The notes under the pieces were generated by a model that was not told where the DNA came from, did no database searches, and saw only the letters and a list, made by a program, of their open reading frames with translations. This document shows, piece after piece, positions 41,995 to 51,197 of a stretch of 64,000 bases of DNA. Within the stretch, counting starts at the first letter, position 1, and every line of letters begins with the position of its first letter. Source of the stretch: Bradyrhizobium cenepequi (GTDB lineage: Bacteria > Pseudomonadota > Alphaproteobacteria > Rhizobiales > Xanthobacteraceae); contig NZ_JAGKJI010000024.1 in the NCBI RefSeq assembly GCF_020329485.1, positions 124,001-188,000 on the forward strand, given 5' to 3'. The position numbers were made by a program, and so were the translations under genes.

Positions 41995-44951
41995 ACGCTT
42001 CCGCGCCGGGCTCCGCGGGACATCGTCTGGCCGCGCGGTTCGCGGACGGACCGCATGTGTCCGCGCCCATCCACGCCGAACAGCGCCTGACAGACTGGCT
42101 CGCCGAGCTCGAGCCGGCGCAATCAGCCGCGCTGGGCGAACTGCTCGGCTATCCCTTCGCCAAGCGTATCCTGCTTGGCATTGCGGAATTTTCGCCGTTC
42201 CTGTTCGAGCTGGTGCGTGCCGATCCGGCACGGCTGATCCGGCTGCTCTCCTGCGACCCCGAAGCGCATCTGGCCTCCCTGATCGAGAAGACCTCGCATG
42301 ACGTGTTCGCCGCCTCAGGCGAGACCGAGGTGATGCATTTGCTCCGCCGCATGAAGGCGGAGGCGGCGCTCCTGATCGCGCTCTGCGACATCGGCGGCGT
42401 CTGGCCGGTCACGCGGGTCACCGCCGCACTGACCGACCTTGCGGTCACCGCCGTGCAATCGGCGCTGCGCTACCTGCTGCGCCAGGAGATGGCGCGCGGC
42501 CGCCTCCATGCGCCCGACCCTGACCATCTCGAAGCGGGCAGCGGCCTGATCGTGCTCGCGATGGGCAAGATGGGCGCGGGCGAACTGAACTATTCCAGCG
42601 ATATCGATCTCATCGTGTTCTACGATCCGGCTGCGACTTCGCTGGCCGATGATATCGAGCCGCAGCCGTTCTTCGTCCGCGTCACTCAGTCAATGGCGCG
42701 CATGCTGCAGCAGCGCTCCGGCGAGGGTTATGTGTTCCGTGTCGACCTGCGGCTGCGGCCTGATCCGGCCTCGACGCAGGTCGCGATCTCGACCGATTCG
42801 GCGCTGAGCTACTACGAGCGGGAAGGACGGACCTGGGAACGCGCGGCGATGATCAAGGCACGCCCTTGCGCCGGCGACGGCAAAGCGGGCGAGGTATTGC
42901 TTGCGGAGATCGCCCCCTTTGTCTGGCGCAAGCATCTGGACTTCGCCGCGCTTGCCGATGTCCACGACATGAAGCGGCAGATGCAGACCTATCGCGGCCA
43001 GAGCGAGATCGCGGTCGAGGGGCACAACGTCAAGGTCGGCCGCGGCGGCATCCGCGAGATCGAGTTCTTTGCCCAGACCCAGCAGTTGATCGCGGGCGGG
43101 CGGCATCCGGAATTGCGGGTGCGGCCGACGCTCGAGGCGCTCGCCGTGCTCGCCTCCAGCAACTGGATCACTTACGAGGCGCGCGACGAACTCACCGCGG
43201 CCTATCAGTTCCTGCGCCGCGTCGAACACCGCTTGCAGATGATCGCCGACGAGCAGACGCACACGCTGCCGGAGGATTCCGCTGCGATTGAACGCTTCGC
43301 TCATTTCCTCGGCTATACGAGCAGGGCCACCTTCGCGATGGAATTGCTCGCGCATCTCAAGATCGTGCAGGGCCACTACGCCAAGCTGTTCGAGGGCGAT
43401 GAGCCGACCGGTACGGCAAAGCTGCCGAAGCTGGACTACGATGCCGGCGCTGAAGACCAGCGGCTGCTCGAGCATCTCGCCAATCTCGGCTTCGAGAAGC
43501 CGGTGGCGGTCGCAATGACCGTGCAGCATTGGATCGAAGGCGACTATCGCGCGCTGCGCGTGGAAGCGACGCGCAACGCCTTCCTCGAATTCATTCCTGG
43601 CCTGATCGACGGCCTCGCGCATGCCGAGGAGCCGGACGCTGCGGTTGCGGCGTTCGACCGTTTCCTCGGCGCACTGCAGCGCGGCGGGCGGCTGATCACG
43701 CTGCTCAGCCAGAACCGCGACCTGGTCGCGCTGGTCGCGCTGATCCTCGGTGCCGCGCCGCGGCTCGGCGACATGCTGGCGCGGCAGCCTCAGATCATGG
43801 ACGGGTTGATCGACCCGCGCTTCTTCGGCGCGATGCCGGACCAGCGCGAATTGTCGGACCGACTCGCGACAACGCTCAAGGACGCGGATTCCTACGAGGA
43901 TTTCCTCGACCGCTTGCGGCTGTTCGGCCAGGAGAGCCTGTTCCTGATCGGCACGCGGATTCTCTCCGGCACCGTGTCGGCGCAGCAGGCGAGCGTCGCC
44001 TTTGCTGATGTGGCGGAAGGCATCGTGCACACCGTGCATGGCCTTGTCACCGATCAGTTTGCCACGCAATACGGCCGCATCAAGGACCAGGAGACCGCCA
44101 TCCTCGCCATGGGCCGGCTCGGCAGCCGTGAGATGACGGCGTCCTCCGACCTCGACCTGATCCTGCTCTATGACTACGACCACGAACATCCGGACTCCGA
44201 CGGCGACCGCGCGCTGCACGGCGCGCAGTATTTTGCTCGCTTCACCCAGCGCCTGATCTCTGCCTTCACGACGCGGACCAATTACGGCGTGCTCTATGAG
44301 GTCGATATGCGGCTGCGCCCGTCGGGCCGCGCCGGTCCGCTGGCGTCGCGGCTCGATTCCTTCGCCGAATATCAGGAGCACGAGGCCTGGACCTGGGAAC
44401 ACATGGCGCTGACGCGCGCCCGTGTGATCTCGTCATCGCCGGCGTTCCGCGAGAAGATCGAACGCATCATCCGCGGCGTGCTGACGCGCAAGCGCGATGC
44501 GGGCAAGACCGCCAACGACGTCCTCGAGATGCGCCGTGCGATCGCGCTCGAGAAGGGCGAGGACGACGTCTGGGACTTAAAGCTCGCCGCCGGCGGCCTC
44601 GTCGACATCGATTTCATCGCGCAATATCTGCAGCTCGTGCACGCCGCCGACAAGCCCGACATCCTCAGCGTCTCCACGATGCAGGTGCTCGACAACGCCG
44701 CAAAGCTTGGCGTGCTCGGCCAGTCGGAGGCCGAGGTGCTGCGCTCGGCCGCGCGGCTCTATCACGACCTGACGCAGATCTTGCGGCTGTGCGTAACCGG
44801 CAAATTCAATCCTGAAAGCGCCGGCGAGGATTTGTTGCGGGTGATGGCGCGGGCAGGGGACACGCCGGATTTCTCCGCCCTGGAAGCCCGCGTGCGCGAG
44901 ACGCAGGGCGAGGTCCGTCGGGTGTTCAACGCACTGGTCGGGGGACGTTGA
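41991..44951 (+). CDS. glnE: Bifunctional glutamine synthetase adenylyltransferase/deadenylase
   Basis: A 986-residue enzyme that adenylylates and deadenylylates glutamine synthetase according to nitrogen status signalled by PII. The two nucleotidyltransferase domains are visible through their metal sites, SDIDLIVFYD near residue 203 (deadenylase half) and SDLDLILLYDYD near residue 720 (adenylylase half), each preceded by LAMGKMGAGEL or LAMGRLGSREM and followed by MxLRPSGRAG-type segments. Length agrees with the family (about 950-990). ATG 41991 overlaps the preceding kinase stop by four bases. Confidence 0.95.
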   Translation: MNASAPGSAGHRLAARFADGPHVSAPIHAEQRLTDWLAELEPAQSAALGELLGYPFAKRILLGIAEFSPFLFELVRADPARLIRLLSCDPEAHLASLIEKTSHDVFAASGETEVMHLLRRMKAEAALLIALCDIGGVWPVTRVTAALTDLAVTAVQSALRYLLRQEMARGRLHAPDPDHLEAGSGLIVLAMGKMGAGELNYSSDIDLIVFYDPAATSLADDIEPQPFFVRVTQSMARMLQQRSGEGYVFRVDLRLRPDPASTQVAISTDSALSYYEREGRTWERAAMIKARPCAGDGKAGEVLLAEIAPFVWRKHLDFAALADVHDMKRQMQTYRGQSEIAVEGHNVKVGRGGIREIEFFAQTQQLIAGGRHPELRVRPTLEALAVLASSNWITYEARDELTAAYQFLRRVEHRLQMIADEQTHTLPEDSAAIERFAHFLGYTSRATFAMELLAHLKIVQGHYAKLFEGDEPTGTAKLPKLDYDAGAEDQRLLEHLANLGFEKPVAVAMTVQHWIEGDYRALRVEATRNAFLEFIPGLIDGLAHAEEPDAAVAAFDRFLGALQRGGRLITLLSQNRDLVALVALILGAAPRLGDMLARQPQIMDGLIDPRFFGAMPDQRELSDRLATTLKDADSYEDFLDRLRLFGQESLFLIGTRILSGTVSAQQASVAFADVAEGIVHTVHGLVTDQFATQYGRIKDQETAILAMGRLGSREMTASSDLDLILLYDYDHEHPDSDGDRALHGAQYFARFTQRLISAFTTRTNYGVLYEVDMRLRPSGRAGPLASRLDSFAEYQEHEAWTWEHMALTRARVISSSPAFREKIERIIRGVLTRKRDAGKTANDVLEMRRAIALEKGEDDVWDLKLAAGGLVDIDFIAQYLQLVHAADKPDILSVSTMQVLDNAAKLGVLGQSEAEVLRSAARLYHDLTQILRLCVTGKFNPESAGEDLLRVMARAGDTPDFSALEARVRETQGEVRRVFNALVGGR

Positions 44952-44964
44952 GCAAACTCGAAAC

Positions 44965-44998
44965 GTAGGGTGGGCACGCTCCGCTTTGCCCGCCCTAC
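44965..44998. terminator. Hairpin between convergent glnE and fdsD
   Basis: A 12-bp stem, GTAGGGTGGGCA with TGCCCGCCCTAC (one G-T pair), has a 10-base loop and lies in the 57-base gap between two convergent genes. It can stop both transcripts. The sequence is also a familiar dispersed hairpin of Bradyrhizobium from memory. Confidence 0.7.
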
Positions 44999-45008
44999 AA
45001 CTACAACT

Positions 45009-45221
45009 CTACGCCCTCTTCAACTTCTCGAGCGCATCTCGGACATACGGATCAAGCCCCGTGCCGCCGGCGTCGAGATGGGCGAAGATCGCCTTCCGCA
45101 TCCGCGGGTCCCAGAACTTCTTGATATGCTCGGCAATGCCCGGCACCGCGCGGTCATGCCCCTGGTTCTGGAAGAACTTGCCGATCTGGTTGGCCATGTG
45201 GATCAGTCTATCAGGCGACAT
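45009..45221 (-). CDS. fdsD: Formate dehydrogenase delta subunit FdsD
   Basis: A 70-residue protein (MSPDRLIHMANQIGKFFQNQGHDRAVPGIAEHIKKFWDPRMR...) of the FdsD family, needed for assembly or stability of the molybdenum formate dehydrogenase. The motif HMANQIGKFF and the KFWDPRMR segment are diagnostic. Start at ATG 45221, inside the 3' end of fdhD by 11 bases. Last gene of the fds operon. Confidence 0.93.
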   Translation of the reverse strand: MSPDRLIHMANQIGKFFQNQGHDRAVPGIAEHIKKFWDPRMRKAIFAHLDAGGTGLDPYVRDALEKLKRA

Positions 45222-46047
45222 GGATGGCTTCCCTGCTGTCGGCGTGGGCCGCGATGCGCTCCGCATGCGTGAAGACTTCGAATCCGTCGGTGCGCGCGAT
45301 TGCCGCAAGCGTAATGCCGGCCGCGTCGGCCATGCGCACCGCCATCGCCGTCGGCGCTGACACCGCGACCATCAGCGGTGCGCCGATGGTCGCCGTCTTC
45401 TGCACCATCTCGACCGAGACGCGGCTCGTCAACAGCACCATGCCCTCCCTGGCCGACACCTTGGCTTGCGCCAGCGCGCCGGCGAGCTTGTCGAGCGCAT
45501 TGTGACGGCCGACGTCCTCGCGCAGCGCGACGATGCCGCGCGCGGGCGTCCAGAACGCGGCAGCATGCACCGCGCGTGTGCTGAGGTTGATCGCCTGCAG
45601 CGGCGCGATCGCGGCCATCGCGGTCATGATCTCGCGCGGCGAGAAGCTGCGGCCCTTCTGCACGATCGCTGCCGGACGAACCGCTTCCGCGATCGAGTCG
45701 ATACCACAGAGGCCGCAGCCGGTCGGACCTGCAATATGCCGCCGTCGCTCGTTGATCTGCGCGGCCTTGTCGGGCGCGAGCCACATCCGCAGTTCGATGC
45801 CATCATCGAGCTCGATGACATCGAATGTCTCGATTTCGTCGGATGACTGCACGATACCTTCGCTGAGGCTGAAACCGATGGCAAAGTCGCGCAGGTCCTG
45901 CGGCGTGCCCATCATCACGGCGTAGGTGCCGCCATTATAGGTCAGCGCCAGCGCCGTCTCTGCGGGGATCTGGCGCGTGCCCTCGCTGAGGCTGCCGTCG
46001 CGCCAGACTTGCCGCTCTGCGCTGGTGACGGGATCGTGCATCCTCAC
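45211..46047 (-). CDS. fdhD: Formate dehydrogenase accessory sulfurtransferase FdhD
   Basis: A 278-residue cytosolic protein (also called FdsC in this operon type) that transfers sulfur to the molybdenum cofactor before insertion into FdsA. The CxxC loop is GCGLCG near residues 110-115; GRHNALDKLAGA and SRVSVEMVQK are family motifs. Starts at GTG 46047 (GTGA overlap with the fdsA stop); ATG 46041 two codons later is equally possible. Confidence 0.93.
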   Translation of the reverse strand: MRMHDPVTSAERQVWRDGSLSEGTRQIPAETALALTYNGGTYAVMMGTPQDLRDFAIGFSLSEGIVQSSDEIETFDVIELDDGIELRMWLAPDKAAQINERRRHIAGPTGCGLCGIDSIAEAVRPAAIVQKGRSFSPREIMTAMAAIAPLQAINLSTRAVHAAAFWTPARGIVALREDVGRHNALDKLAGALAQAKVSAREGMVLLTSRVSVEMVQKTATIGAPLMVAVSAPTAMAVRMADAAGITLAAIARTDGFEVFTHAERIAAHADSREAIHVA

Positions 46048-48920
46048 TCCGCGGCTTCCACGACCGCCGCAATCCGCCGCGAATGCTTCGCCTGCGCCTC
46101 ATACGCCTTCTGCCAATCGGACGGACCGTTGGATGGCGAGACCTGCACCGCCGTGACCTTGTATTCCGGACAGTTGGTGGCCCAGTCCGAATAGTCGGTC
46201 GTGATCACATTGGCCTGCGTGTCCGGATGGTGGAACGTGGTGTAGACCACACCTGGCGCGACGCGATCGGTGATGAGCGCGCGCAGCGTGGTCTCGCCGG
46301 CCCGGCTCTTGAGCCGTATCCAATCGCCGTCGCGCACGCCGCGCTGCTCGGCATCGTGCGGATGGATCTCCAGCCGGTCCTCGCTGTGCCAGACCACATT
46401 TTCGGTGCGGCGGGTCTGCGCGCCGACATTGTACTGGCTGAGGATGCGCCCCGTCGTCAGCAGCAACGGGAAGCGCGGGCCGGTGCGCTCGTCGGTCGCG
46501 AGATATTCGGTGACAATGAACTTGCCCTTGCCGCGCACGAAGCCGCCGATATGCATCACCGGCGTCCCCTCGGGCGCCTTCTCGTTGCAGGGCCACTGCA
46601 CCGATCCGAGTTCGTCGAGCTTGGCATAGGAGACGCCGGCGAAGGTCGGGGTCAGTGCCGCGATCTCGTCCATGATCTCGGAGGGGTGGTTGTACTGCAT
46701 CTCGAAGCCCATCGCCTTGCCGAGTGCGATCGTCACTTCCCAGTCGGCCAGTCCGTTCTTCGGCGTCATCACCTTGCGCACGCGCTGGATACGGCGCTCG
46801 GCGTTGGTGAAGGTCCCATCCTTCTCCAGGAAGGTCGAGCCCGGCAGGAACACGTGGGCGTAATTCGCGGTCTCGTTCAGGAAGAGATCGTGGACGATCA
46901 CGCATTCCATCGCCGAGAGCGCCGCCACCACATGCGAGGTGTTGGGGTCGGACTGCAGGATGTCCTCGCCCTGCACATAGAGGCCCTTGAAGCTGCCTTC
47001 GATCGCGGCGTCGAACATGTTGGGGATGCGCAGGCCCGGTTCGGGGTTGAGCTGGACCTTCCACATCGCCTCGAACTGGTCGCGCACGGCGTCGGTCGAG
47101 ATGTGGCGGTAGCCCGGCAGTTCGTGCGGGAACGAGCCCATGTCGCAGGAGCCCTGCACGTTGTTCTGGCCGCGCAGCGGGTTCACGCCGACGCCGGGGC
47201 GGCCGATATTGCCGGTCACCATTCCGAGGTTGGCGATCGCGATCACCGTGGTCGAGCCTTGGCTGTGCTCGGTGACACCGAGCCCGTAATAGATCGCGCC
47301 ATTGCCGCCGGTGGCGTAGATGCGCGCCGCCTCGCGCAGCGCCTTCGGATCGACGCCGGTCAGGATCGCGGTCGCTTCCGGGCTGTTGTTCGGCTGCGCG
47401 ACGAACGCCGCCCATTCCTCGAACTCGCTCCAGTCGCAACGCTCGCGCACGAAGGCTTCATTGACCAGGCCCTCGGTGACGATGACATGCGCAAGCGCTG
47501 TCATCACAGCGACATTGGTGCCCGGCATCAGCGGCAGATGCAGCGCCTTGAGGTGAGGGGCCTCAACCATCTCGGTGCGCCGCGGATCGATCACGATCAG
47601 TTTTGCCCCTTGCCGCAGCCGCTTCTTTAAGCGCGAGGCGAACACCGGGTGGGCGGATGCCGGATTGGCGCCGATCACGATCACGACGTCGGTCTCTTCG
47701 ACCGAGTCGAAGTCCTGGGTGCCGGCCGAGGTGCCAAAGGTCTGCGACAGGCCATATCCGGTCGGCGAATGACAGACTCGGGCGCAGGTATCGACATTGT
47801 TGTTGCCGAAGCCGGCGCGGATCAGTTTCTGCACCAGATAGGTCTCTTCATTGGTGCAGCGGGAAGAGGTGATGCCGCCGACCGCGTCGCGGCCGTATTT
47901 CTGCTGGATCGCCTTGAACTTCGCGGCGGCGAACGAGAACGCCTCGTCCCACGACACTTCGCGCCAGGGATCCTCGATCCGCTCGCGGATCATGGGATTG
48001 AGGATACGCTCTTTGTGGTTGGTGTAACCCCAGGCGAAGCGGCCCTTGACGCAGGAGTGGCCGCGATTGGCCTTGCCGTCCTTGTACGGCACCATGCGCA
48101 CCACTTCCTCGCCGCGCATCTCGGCCTTGAAGGCGCAGCCGACGCCGCAATAGGCACACGTGGTCACCACGGAATGCTCGGGCTGGCCGATCTCGATCAC
48201 CGACTTTTCCGTCAGCGTCGCGGTCGGGCAGGCCTGCACGCAGGCGCCGCAGGAGACGCATTCGGAGCCGAGGAAGCTCTCGCTCATGCCGGGCGAGACG
48301 CGGCTGTCGAAGCCGCGGCCGGCGATTGTCAGCGCAAACGTGCCCTGCACCTCCTCACAGGCGCGGACGCAGCGCGAGCAGACGATGCATTTCGAGGGAT
48401 CGTAGGTGAAGTAAGGATTGGACTCGTCCTTCGGCATCCAGGCCGGATTGACCGCGCCGCCGGACCTGGCGAACACATGGTTGTCGCCCTCATAGCCGTA
48501 GCGCACGTCGCGCAGGCCGACCGCGCCGGCCATGTCCTGCAATTCGCAGTCGCCATTGGCGGCGCAGGTCAGGCAGTCCAGCGGATGGTCGGAGATATAG
48601 AGCTCCATCACGCCCTTGCGCAGCTTCTTCAGCCGTTCGCTCTGGGTGTGAACCACGAGGCCCGGCGCCACGGGTGTAGTGCAGGAGGCCGGCGTGCCGG
48701 CGCGTCCCTCGATCTCGACCAGGCACAAACGGCAGGAGCCGAAGGCGTCGACCATGTCGGTCGCGCAGAGCTTCGGGATTTGTGTGCCGGCCTCCATCGC
48801 CGCGCGCATGATGGAAGTCCCCTCGGGCACCGTTATGGCCTGACCATCGATGGTCAGCGTGACCATGGCTTCCGATTTGGCGCGCGGCGTGCCGAAGTCG
48901 ATTTCCTTGATCAATGACAT
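46044..48920 (-). CDS. fdsA: NAD-dependent formate dehydrogenase alpha subunit FdsA
   Basis: A 958-residue catalytic subunit that oxidises formate to CO2. Domains in order: a [2Fe-2S] domain (CRLCLVEIEG), a His-containing cluster site (HPLDCLTCAANGDC), two [4Fe-4S] ferredoxin sites (CIVCSRCVRACEEVQ and CVSCGACVQACPTA), the proximal cluster CAYCGVGCAFK, then the bis-MGD domain. The Mo ligand is Cys383 followed by His in RVCHSPTGYG, so this is a Cys-, not selenocysteine-, type enzyme. Strong ribosome-binding site AGGAGG before ATG 48920. Soluble, cytosolic complex with FdsB and FdsG. Confidence 0.96.
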   Translation of the reverse strand: MSLIKEIDFGTPRAKSEAMVTLTIDGQAITVPEGTSIMRAAMEAGTQIPKLCATDMVDAFGSCRLCLVEIEGRAGTPASCTTPVAPGLVVHTQSERLKKLRKGVMELYISDHPLDCLTCAANGDCELQDMAGAVGLRDVRYGYEGDNHVFARSGGAVNPAWMPKDESNPYFTYDPSKCIVCSRCVRACEEVQGTFALTIAGRGFDSRVSPGMSESFLGSECVSCGACVQACPTATLTEKSVIEIGQPEHSVVTTCAYCGVGCAFKAEMRGEEVVRMVPYKDGKANRGHSCVKGRFAWGYTNHKERILNPMIRERIEDPWREVSWDEAFSFAAAKFKAIQQKYGRDAVGGITSSRCTNEETYLVQKLIRAGFGNNNVDTCARVCHSPTGYGLSQTFGTSAGTQDFDSVEETDVVIVIGANPASAHPVFASRLKKRLRQGAKLIVIDPRRTEMVEAPHLKALHLPLMPGTNVAVMTALAHVIVTEGLVNEAFVRERCDWSEFEEWAAFVAQPNNSPEATAILTGVDPKALREAARIYATGGNGAIYYGLGVTEHSQGSTTVIAIANLGMVTGNIGRPGVGVNPLRGQNNVQGSCDMGSFPHELPGYRHISTDAVRDQFEAMWKVQLNPEPGLRIPNMFDAAIEGSFKGLYVQGEDILQSDPNTSHVVAALSAMECVIVHDLFLNETANYAHVFLPGSTFLEKDGTFTNAERRIQRVRKVMTPKNGLADWEVTIALGKAMGFEMQYNHPSEIMDEIAALTPTFAGVSYAKLDELGSVQWPCNEKAPEGTPVMHIGGFVRGKGKFIVTEYLATDERTGPRFPLLLTTGRILSQYNVGAQTRRTENVVWHSEDRLEIHPHDAEQRGVRDGDWIRLKSRAGETTLRALITDRVAPGVVYTTFHHPDTQANVITTDYSDWATNCPEYKVTAVQVSPSNGPSDWQKAYEAQAKHSRRIAAVVEAAE

Positions 48921-48929
48921 CACGTCCTC

Positions 48930-50486
48930 CTATTCCGCGGCCTGCAGGCGGGCCGGTGCCGGGCCGAAATCATCCCGGAAATGCCGGATGGCGCTCAGCA
49001 CGGGATAGGGCGTGAAGCCGCCCAGCGCGCAGAGCGAGCCGAACTTCATGGTGTTGCAGAGGTCCTCGACGAGGGCGAGGTTTTCGGCCACGCGCTCGCC
49101 GTGGATGATCTTCTCGATGGTCTCCACGCCGCGGCTCGAGCCGATCCGGCACGGCGTGCACTTGCCGCAGGACTCGATCGCGCAGAACTCCATCGCAAAG
49201 CGCGCCTGCTTGGCCATGTCGACGCTGTCGTCGAACACGACGATTCCGCCATGACCGATCAGTCCGTCGCGCGCGGCGAAGGCCTCATAGTCGAACGGTG
49301 TATCAAAGAGAGCGCGCGGGAAGTAGGCGCCCAGGGGGCCACCCACTTGCACCGCGCGCACCGGACGGCCGGTGAAGGAGCCGCCGCCGATTTCGTCGAC
49401 AAGTTCGCCGAGCGTGATGCCGAAGGCGGTCTCGAACAGGCCGCCATATCTGACATTGCCGGCAAGCTGGATCGGCATCGTGCCGCGCGAGCGGCCCATG
49501 CCGAAATCTGCGTAAGCCTTGGCGCCGTTGTCGAGGATGAACGGGATCGCGGCGAACGACAGCACGTTGTTGATCACGGTCGGCCGCTCGAACAGGCCCT
49601 TGTGGGCGGGCAGCGGCGGCTTGGCGCGCACAATGCCGCGACGGCCTTCGAGGCTTTCAAGCAGCGAGGTCTCTTCGCCGCAGACATAGGCGCCGGCGCC
49701 GACGCGCACTTCGAGATCGAAGTTGTATGTGGAGCCGCCGATGCGCGCACCGAGATAGCCCGCGCGTTTCGCCGCTGCGATCGCGGCGTTCATCGCCTCG
49801 ACCGCATGCGGATATTCGGAGCGGATGTAGATGTAACCTTTGCCGGCGCCGACCGTGATGCCGGCGATCGTCATGCCCTCGATCACGACAAAGGGATCGC
49901 CTTCCATGATCATGCGGTCGGCAAAGGTGCCGCTGTCGCCTTCGTCGGCATTGCAGACAATGTATTTCCGGTCGGCGCTCGCCTGCGCCACCGTCTTCCA
50001 CTTGATGCCGGTCGGAAAGCCGGCGCCGCCGCGGCCGCGCAGCCCGGAGGCGGTGACGTCGGCAAGGATCTGGTCGGAGGAGAGCGTCAGCGCCCGCTCC
50101 AGGCCCCTGTAGCCGCCGTGGGCACGATAATCCTCGACCGAGCGAGGATCGACCACGCCGCAGCGCGCGAAGGTCAGGCGGGTCTGGCGCTTGAGCCAGG
50201 GGATATCGTCGGCAATGCCGAGCCGCAGCGGATGCGGGCCATCGGCGGTCATCGCATCGAGCAGCGAGGTCGCGTCCGCAGCGCTCACCGGGCCGAACGC
50301 GACCCGGCCCGTCGCTGTCGCGACCTCGACCATCGGCTCCAGCCAATAGAGACCTCGGGAGCCGGTCCTGATAATCTCGATCGGCAAGCCGCGCTTCTCG
50401 GCGGCGAGCTCCAAGGCTGTCACGACCTGATCGGCGCCGACGGCGATGGCGCCGGCATCGCGGGGGACAAAGAGCCGCATCGTCAT
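48930..50486 (-). CDS. fdsB: Formate dehydrogenase beta subunit FdsB
   Basis: A 518-residue NuoF-like flavoprotein that passes electrons from FdsA to NAD+. The N-terminal 130 residues resemble a thioredoxin-fold domain without its cluster cysteines, as usual in FdsB. FMN and NADH sites: RGRGGAGFPTGIKW and NADEGDSGTFADR; the [4Fe-4S] ligands are in ESCGKCTPCRIG and a later Cys (EDLCNT). ATG 50486 overlaps the fdsG stop (ATGA); a gap of nine bases leads to fdsA. Confidence 0.96.
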   Translation of the reverse strand: MTMRLFVPRDAGAIAVGADQVVTALELAAEKRGLPIEIIRTGSRGLYWLEPMVEVATATGRVAFGPVSAADATSLLDAMTADGPHPLRLGIADDIPWLKRQTRLTFARCGVVDPRSVEDYRAHGGYRGLERALTLSSDQILADVTASGLRGRGGAGFPTGIKWKTVAQASADRKYIVCNADEGDSGTFADRMIMEGDPFVVIEGMTIAGITVGAGKGYIYIRSEYPHAVEAMNAAIAAAKRAGYLGARIGGSTYNFDLEVRVGAGAYVCGEETSLLESLEGRRGIVRAKPPLPAHKGLFERPTVINNVLSFAAIPFILDNGAKAYADFGMGRSRGTMPIQLAGNVRYGGLFETAFGITLGELVDEIGGGSFTGRPVRAVQVGGPLGAYFPRALFDTPFDYEAFAARDGLIGHGGIVVFDDSVDMAKQARFAMEFCAIESCGKCTPCRIGSSRGVETIEKIIHGERVAENLALVEDLCNTMKFGSLCALGGFTPYPVLSAIRHFRDDFGPAPARLQAAE

Positions 50487-50959
50487 CGCTGCGCCTCCTT
50501 GACCAGAGCATCGAGGCGCGCTTCATCGAGCCGGCCGACCACGCGGCCATCCAGCATCGCGGATGGCGCGGTGGCACAGAGGCCGAGGCAGTAGATCGGC
50601 TCCAGCGTCACGCGCTCATCGGCCGTAGTGTTGCCGAGCGCAACGCCGAGCTTCACTTCCGCGCGCGCGGCCAGCGCGTCGCCGCCGGCGGCCTGGCAGG
50701 CCTCCGCGCGGCAGAGCTTCAACACATGGCGGCCTGCGGGCGCCTTGCGGAAATCGTGATAGAAGGTGAACACGCCGTGCACCTCGGCGCGCGAAAGGTT
50801 GAGCGCGGAAGCGACCATCGGGATTGCGGGCTCGGGCACATAGCCGAAGGCGTCCTGCAGGGCGTGCAGCATGACCAGCGTCGCGCCTTCGAGCTTGGCA
50901 TGCTCGGTGACGATCTCGGCGCCGCGCGCTTCATTCCAGGGTTCGTAGGCCGATGTCAT
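50483..50959 (-). CDS. fdsG: Formate dehydrogenase gamma subunit FdsG
   Basis: A 158-residue NuoE-like subunit with a thioredoxin-fold [2Fe-2S] centre, ligands in LCRAEACQAAGG and YCLGLCATAPS (C-x4-C and C-x3-C). First gene of fdsG-fdsB-fdsA-fdhD-fdsD. Its promoter lies in the 238-base interval shared with the LysR gene. Confidence 0.95.
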   Translation of the reverse strand: MTSAYEPWNEARGAEIVTEHAKLEGATLVMLHALQDAFGYVPEPAIPMVASALNLSRAEVHGVFTFYHDFRKAPAGRHVLKLCRAEACQAAGGDALAARAEVKLGVALGNTTADERVTLEPIYCLGLCATAPSAMLDGRVVGRLDEARLDALVKEAQR

Positions 50960-51057
50960 CCATAGCTCTCAAATCGGAGGGTTCTTCACTCGCTCCTATG
51001 AGAGTTGGAATCGATCGAGATATCAATAAAGCTGTCTCATGCTGCGATCGTGAACGG

Positions 51058-51084
51058 CGATCGATTTGGATGTAAAATCGATCG
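51058..51084. promoter_or_regulatory. Palindrome in the fds/LysR intergenic region
   Basis: CGATCGATTT and AAATCGATCG are exact reverse complements separated by GGATGTA, giving a 27-base dyad. Related ATCGATCGA half-sites occur at 51010-51018 and 51079-51086. A dyad of this shape between a LysR gene and its divergent target operon is the expected recognition site of the regulator; assignment is inference. Confidence 0.6.
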
Positions 51085-51197
51085 ATATGGAAATAGAATT
51101 GGTAGCAGAGCACCCTGCCCGGTGCGGCTTTTTCTCGTGTTCGCGGCGATGGTGATCGTTATATTCAGGTTGGCATACCAGAGCTGATGAGGCCCAT

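Noticed and set aside
42690..44402. 570-codon open frame on the minus strand
   Set aside because: Antisense to glnE; no domain, Arg/Glu/Leu-rich artefact.
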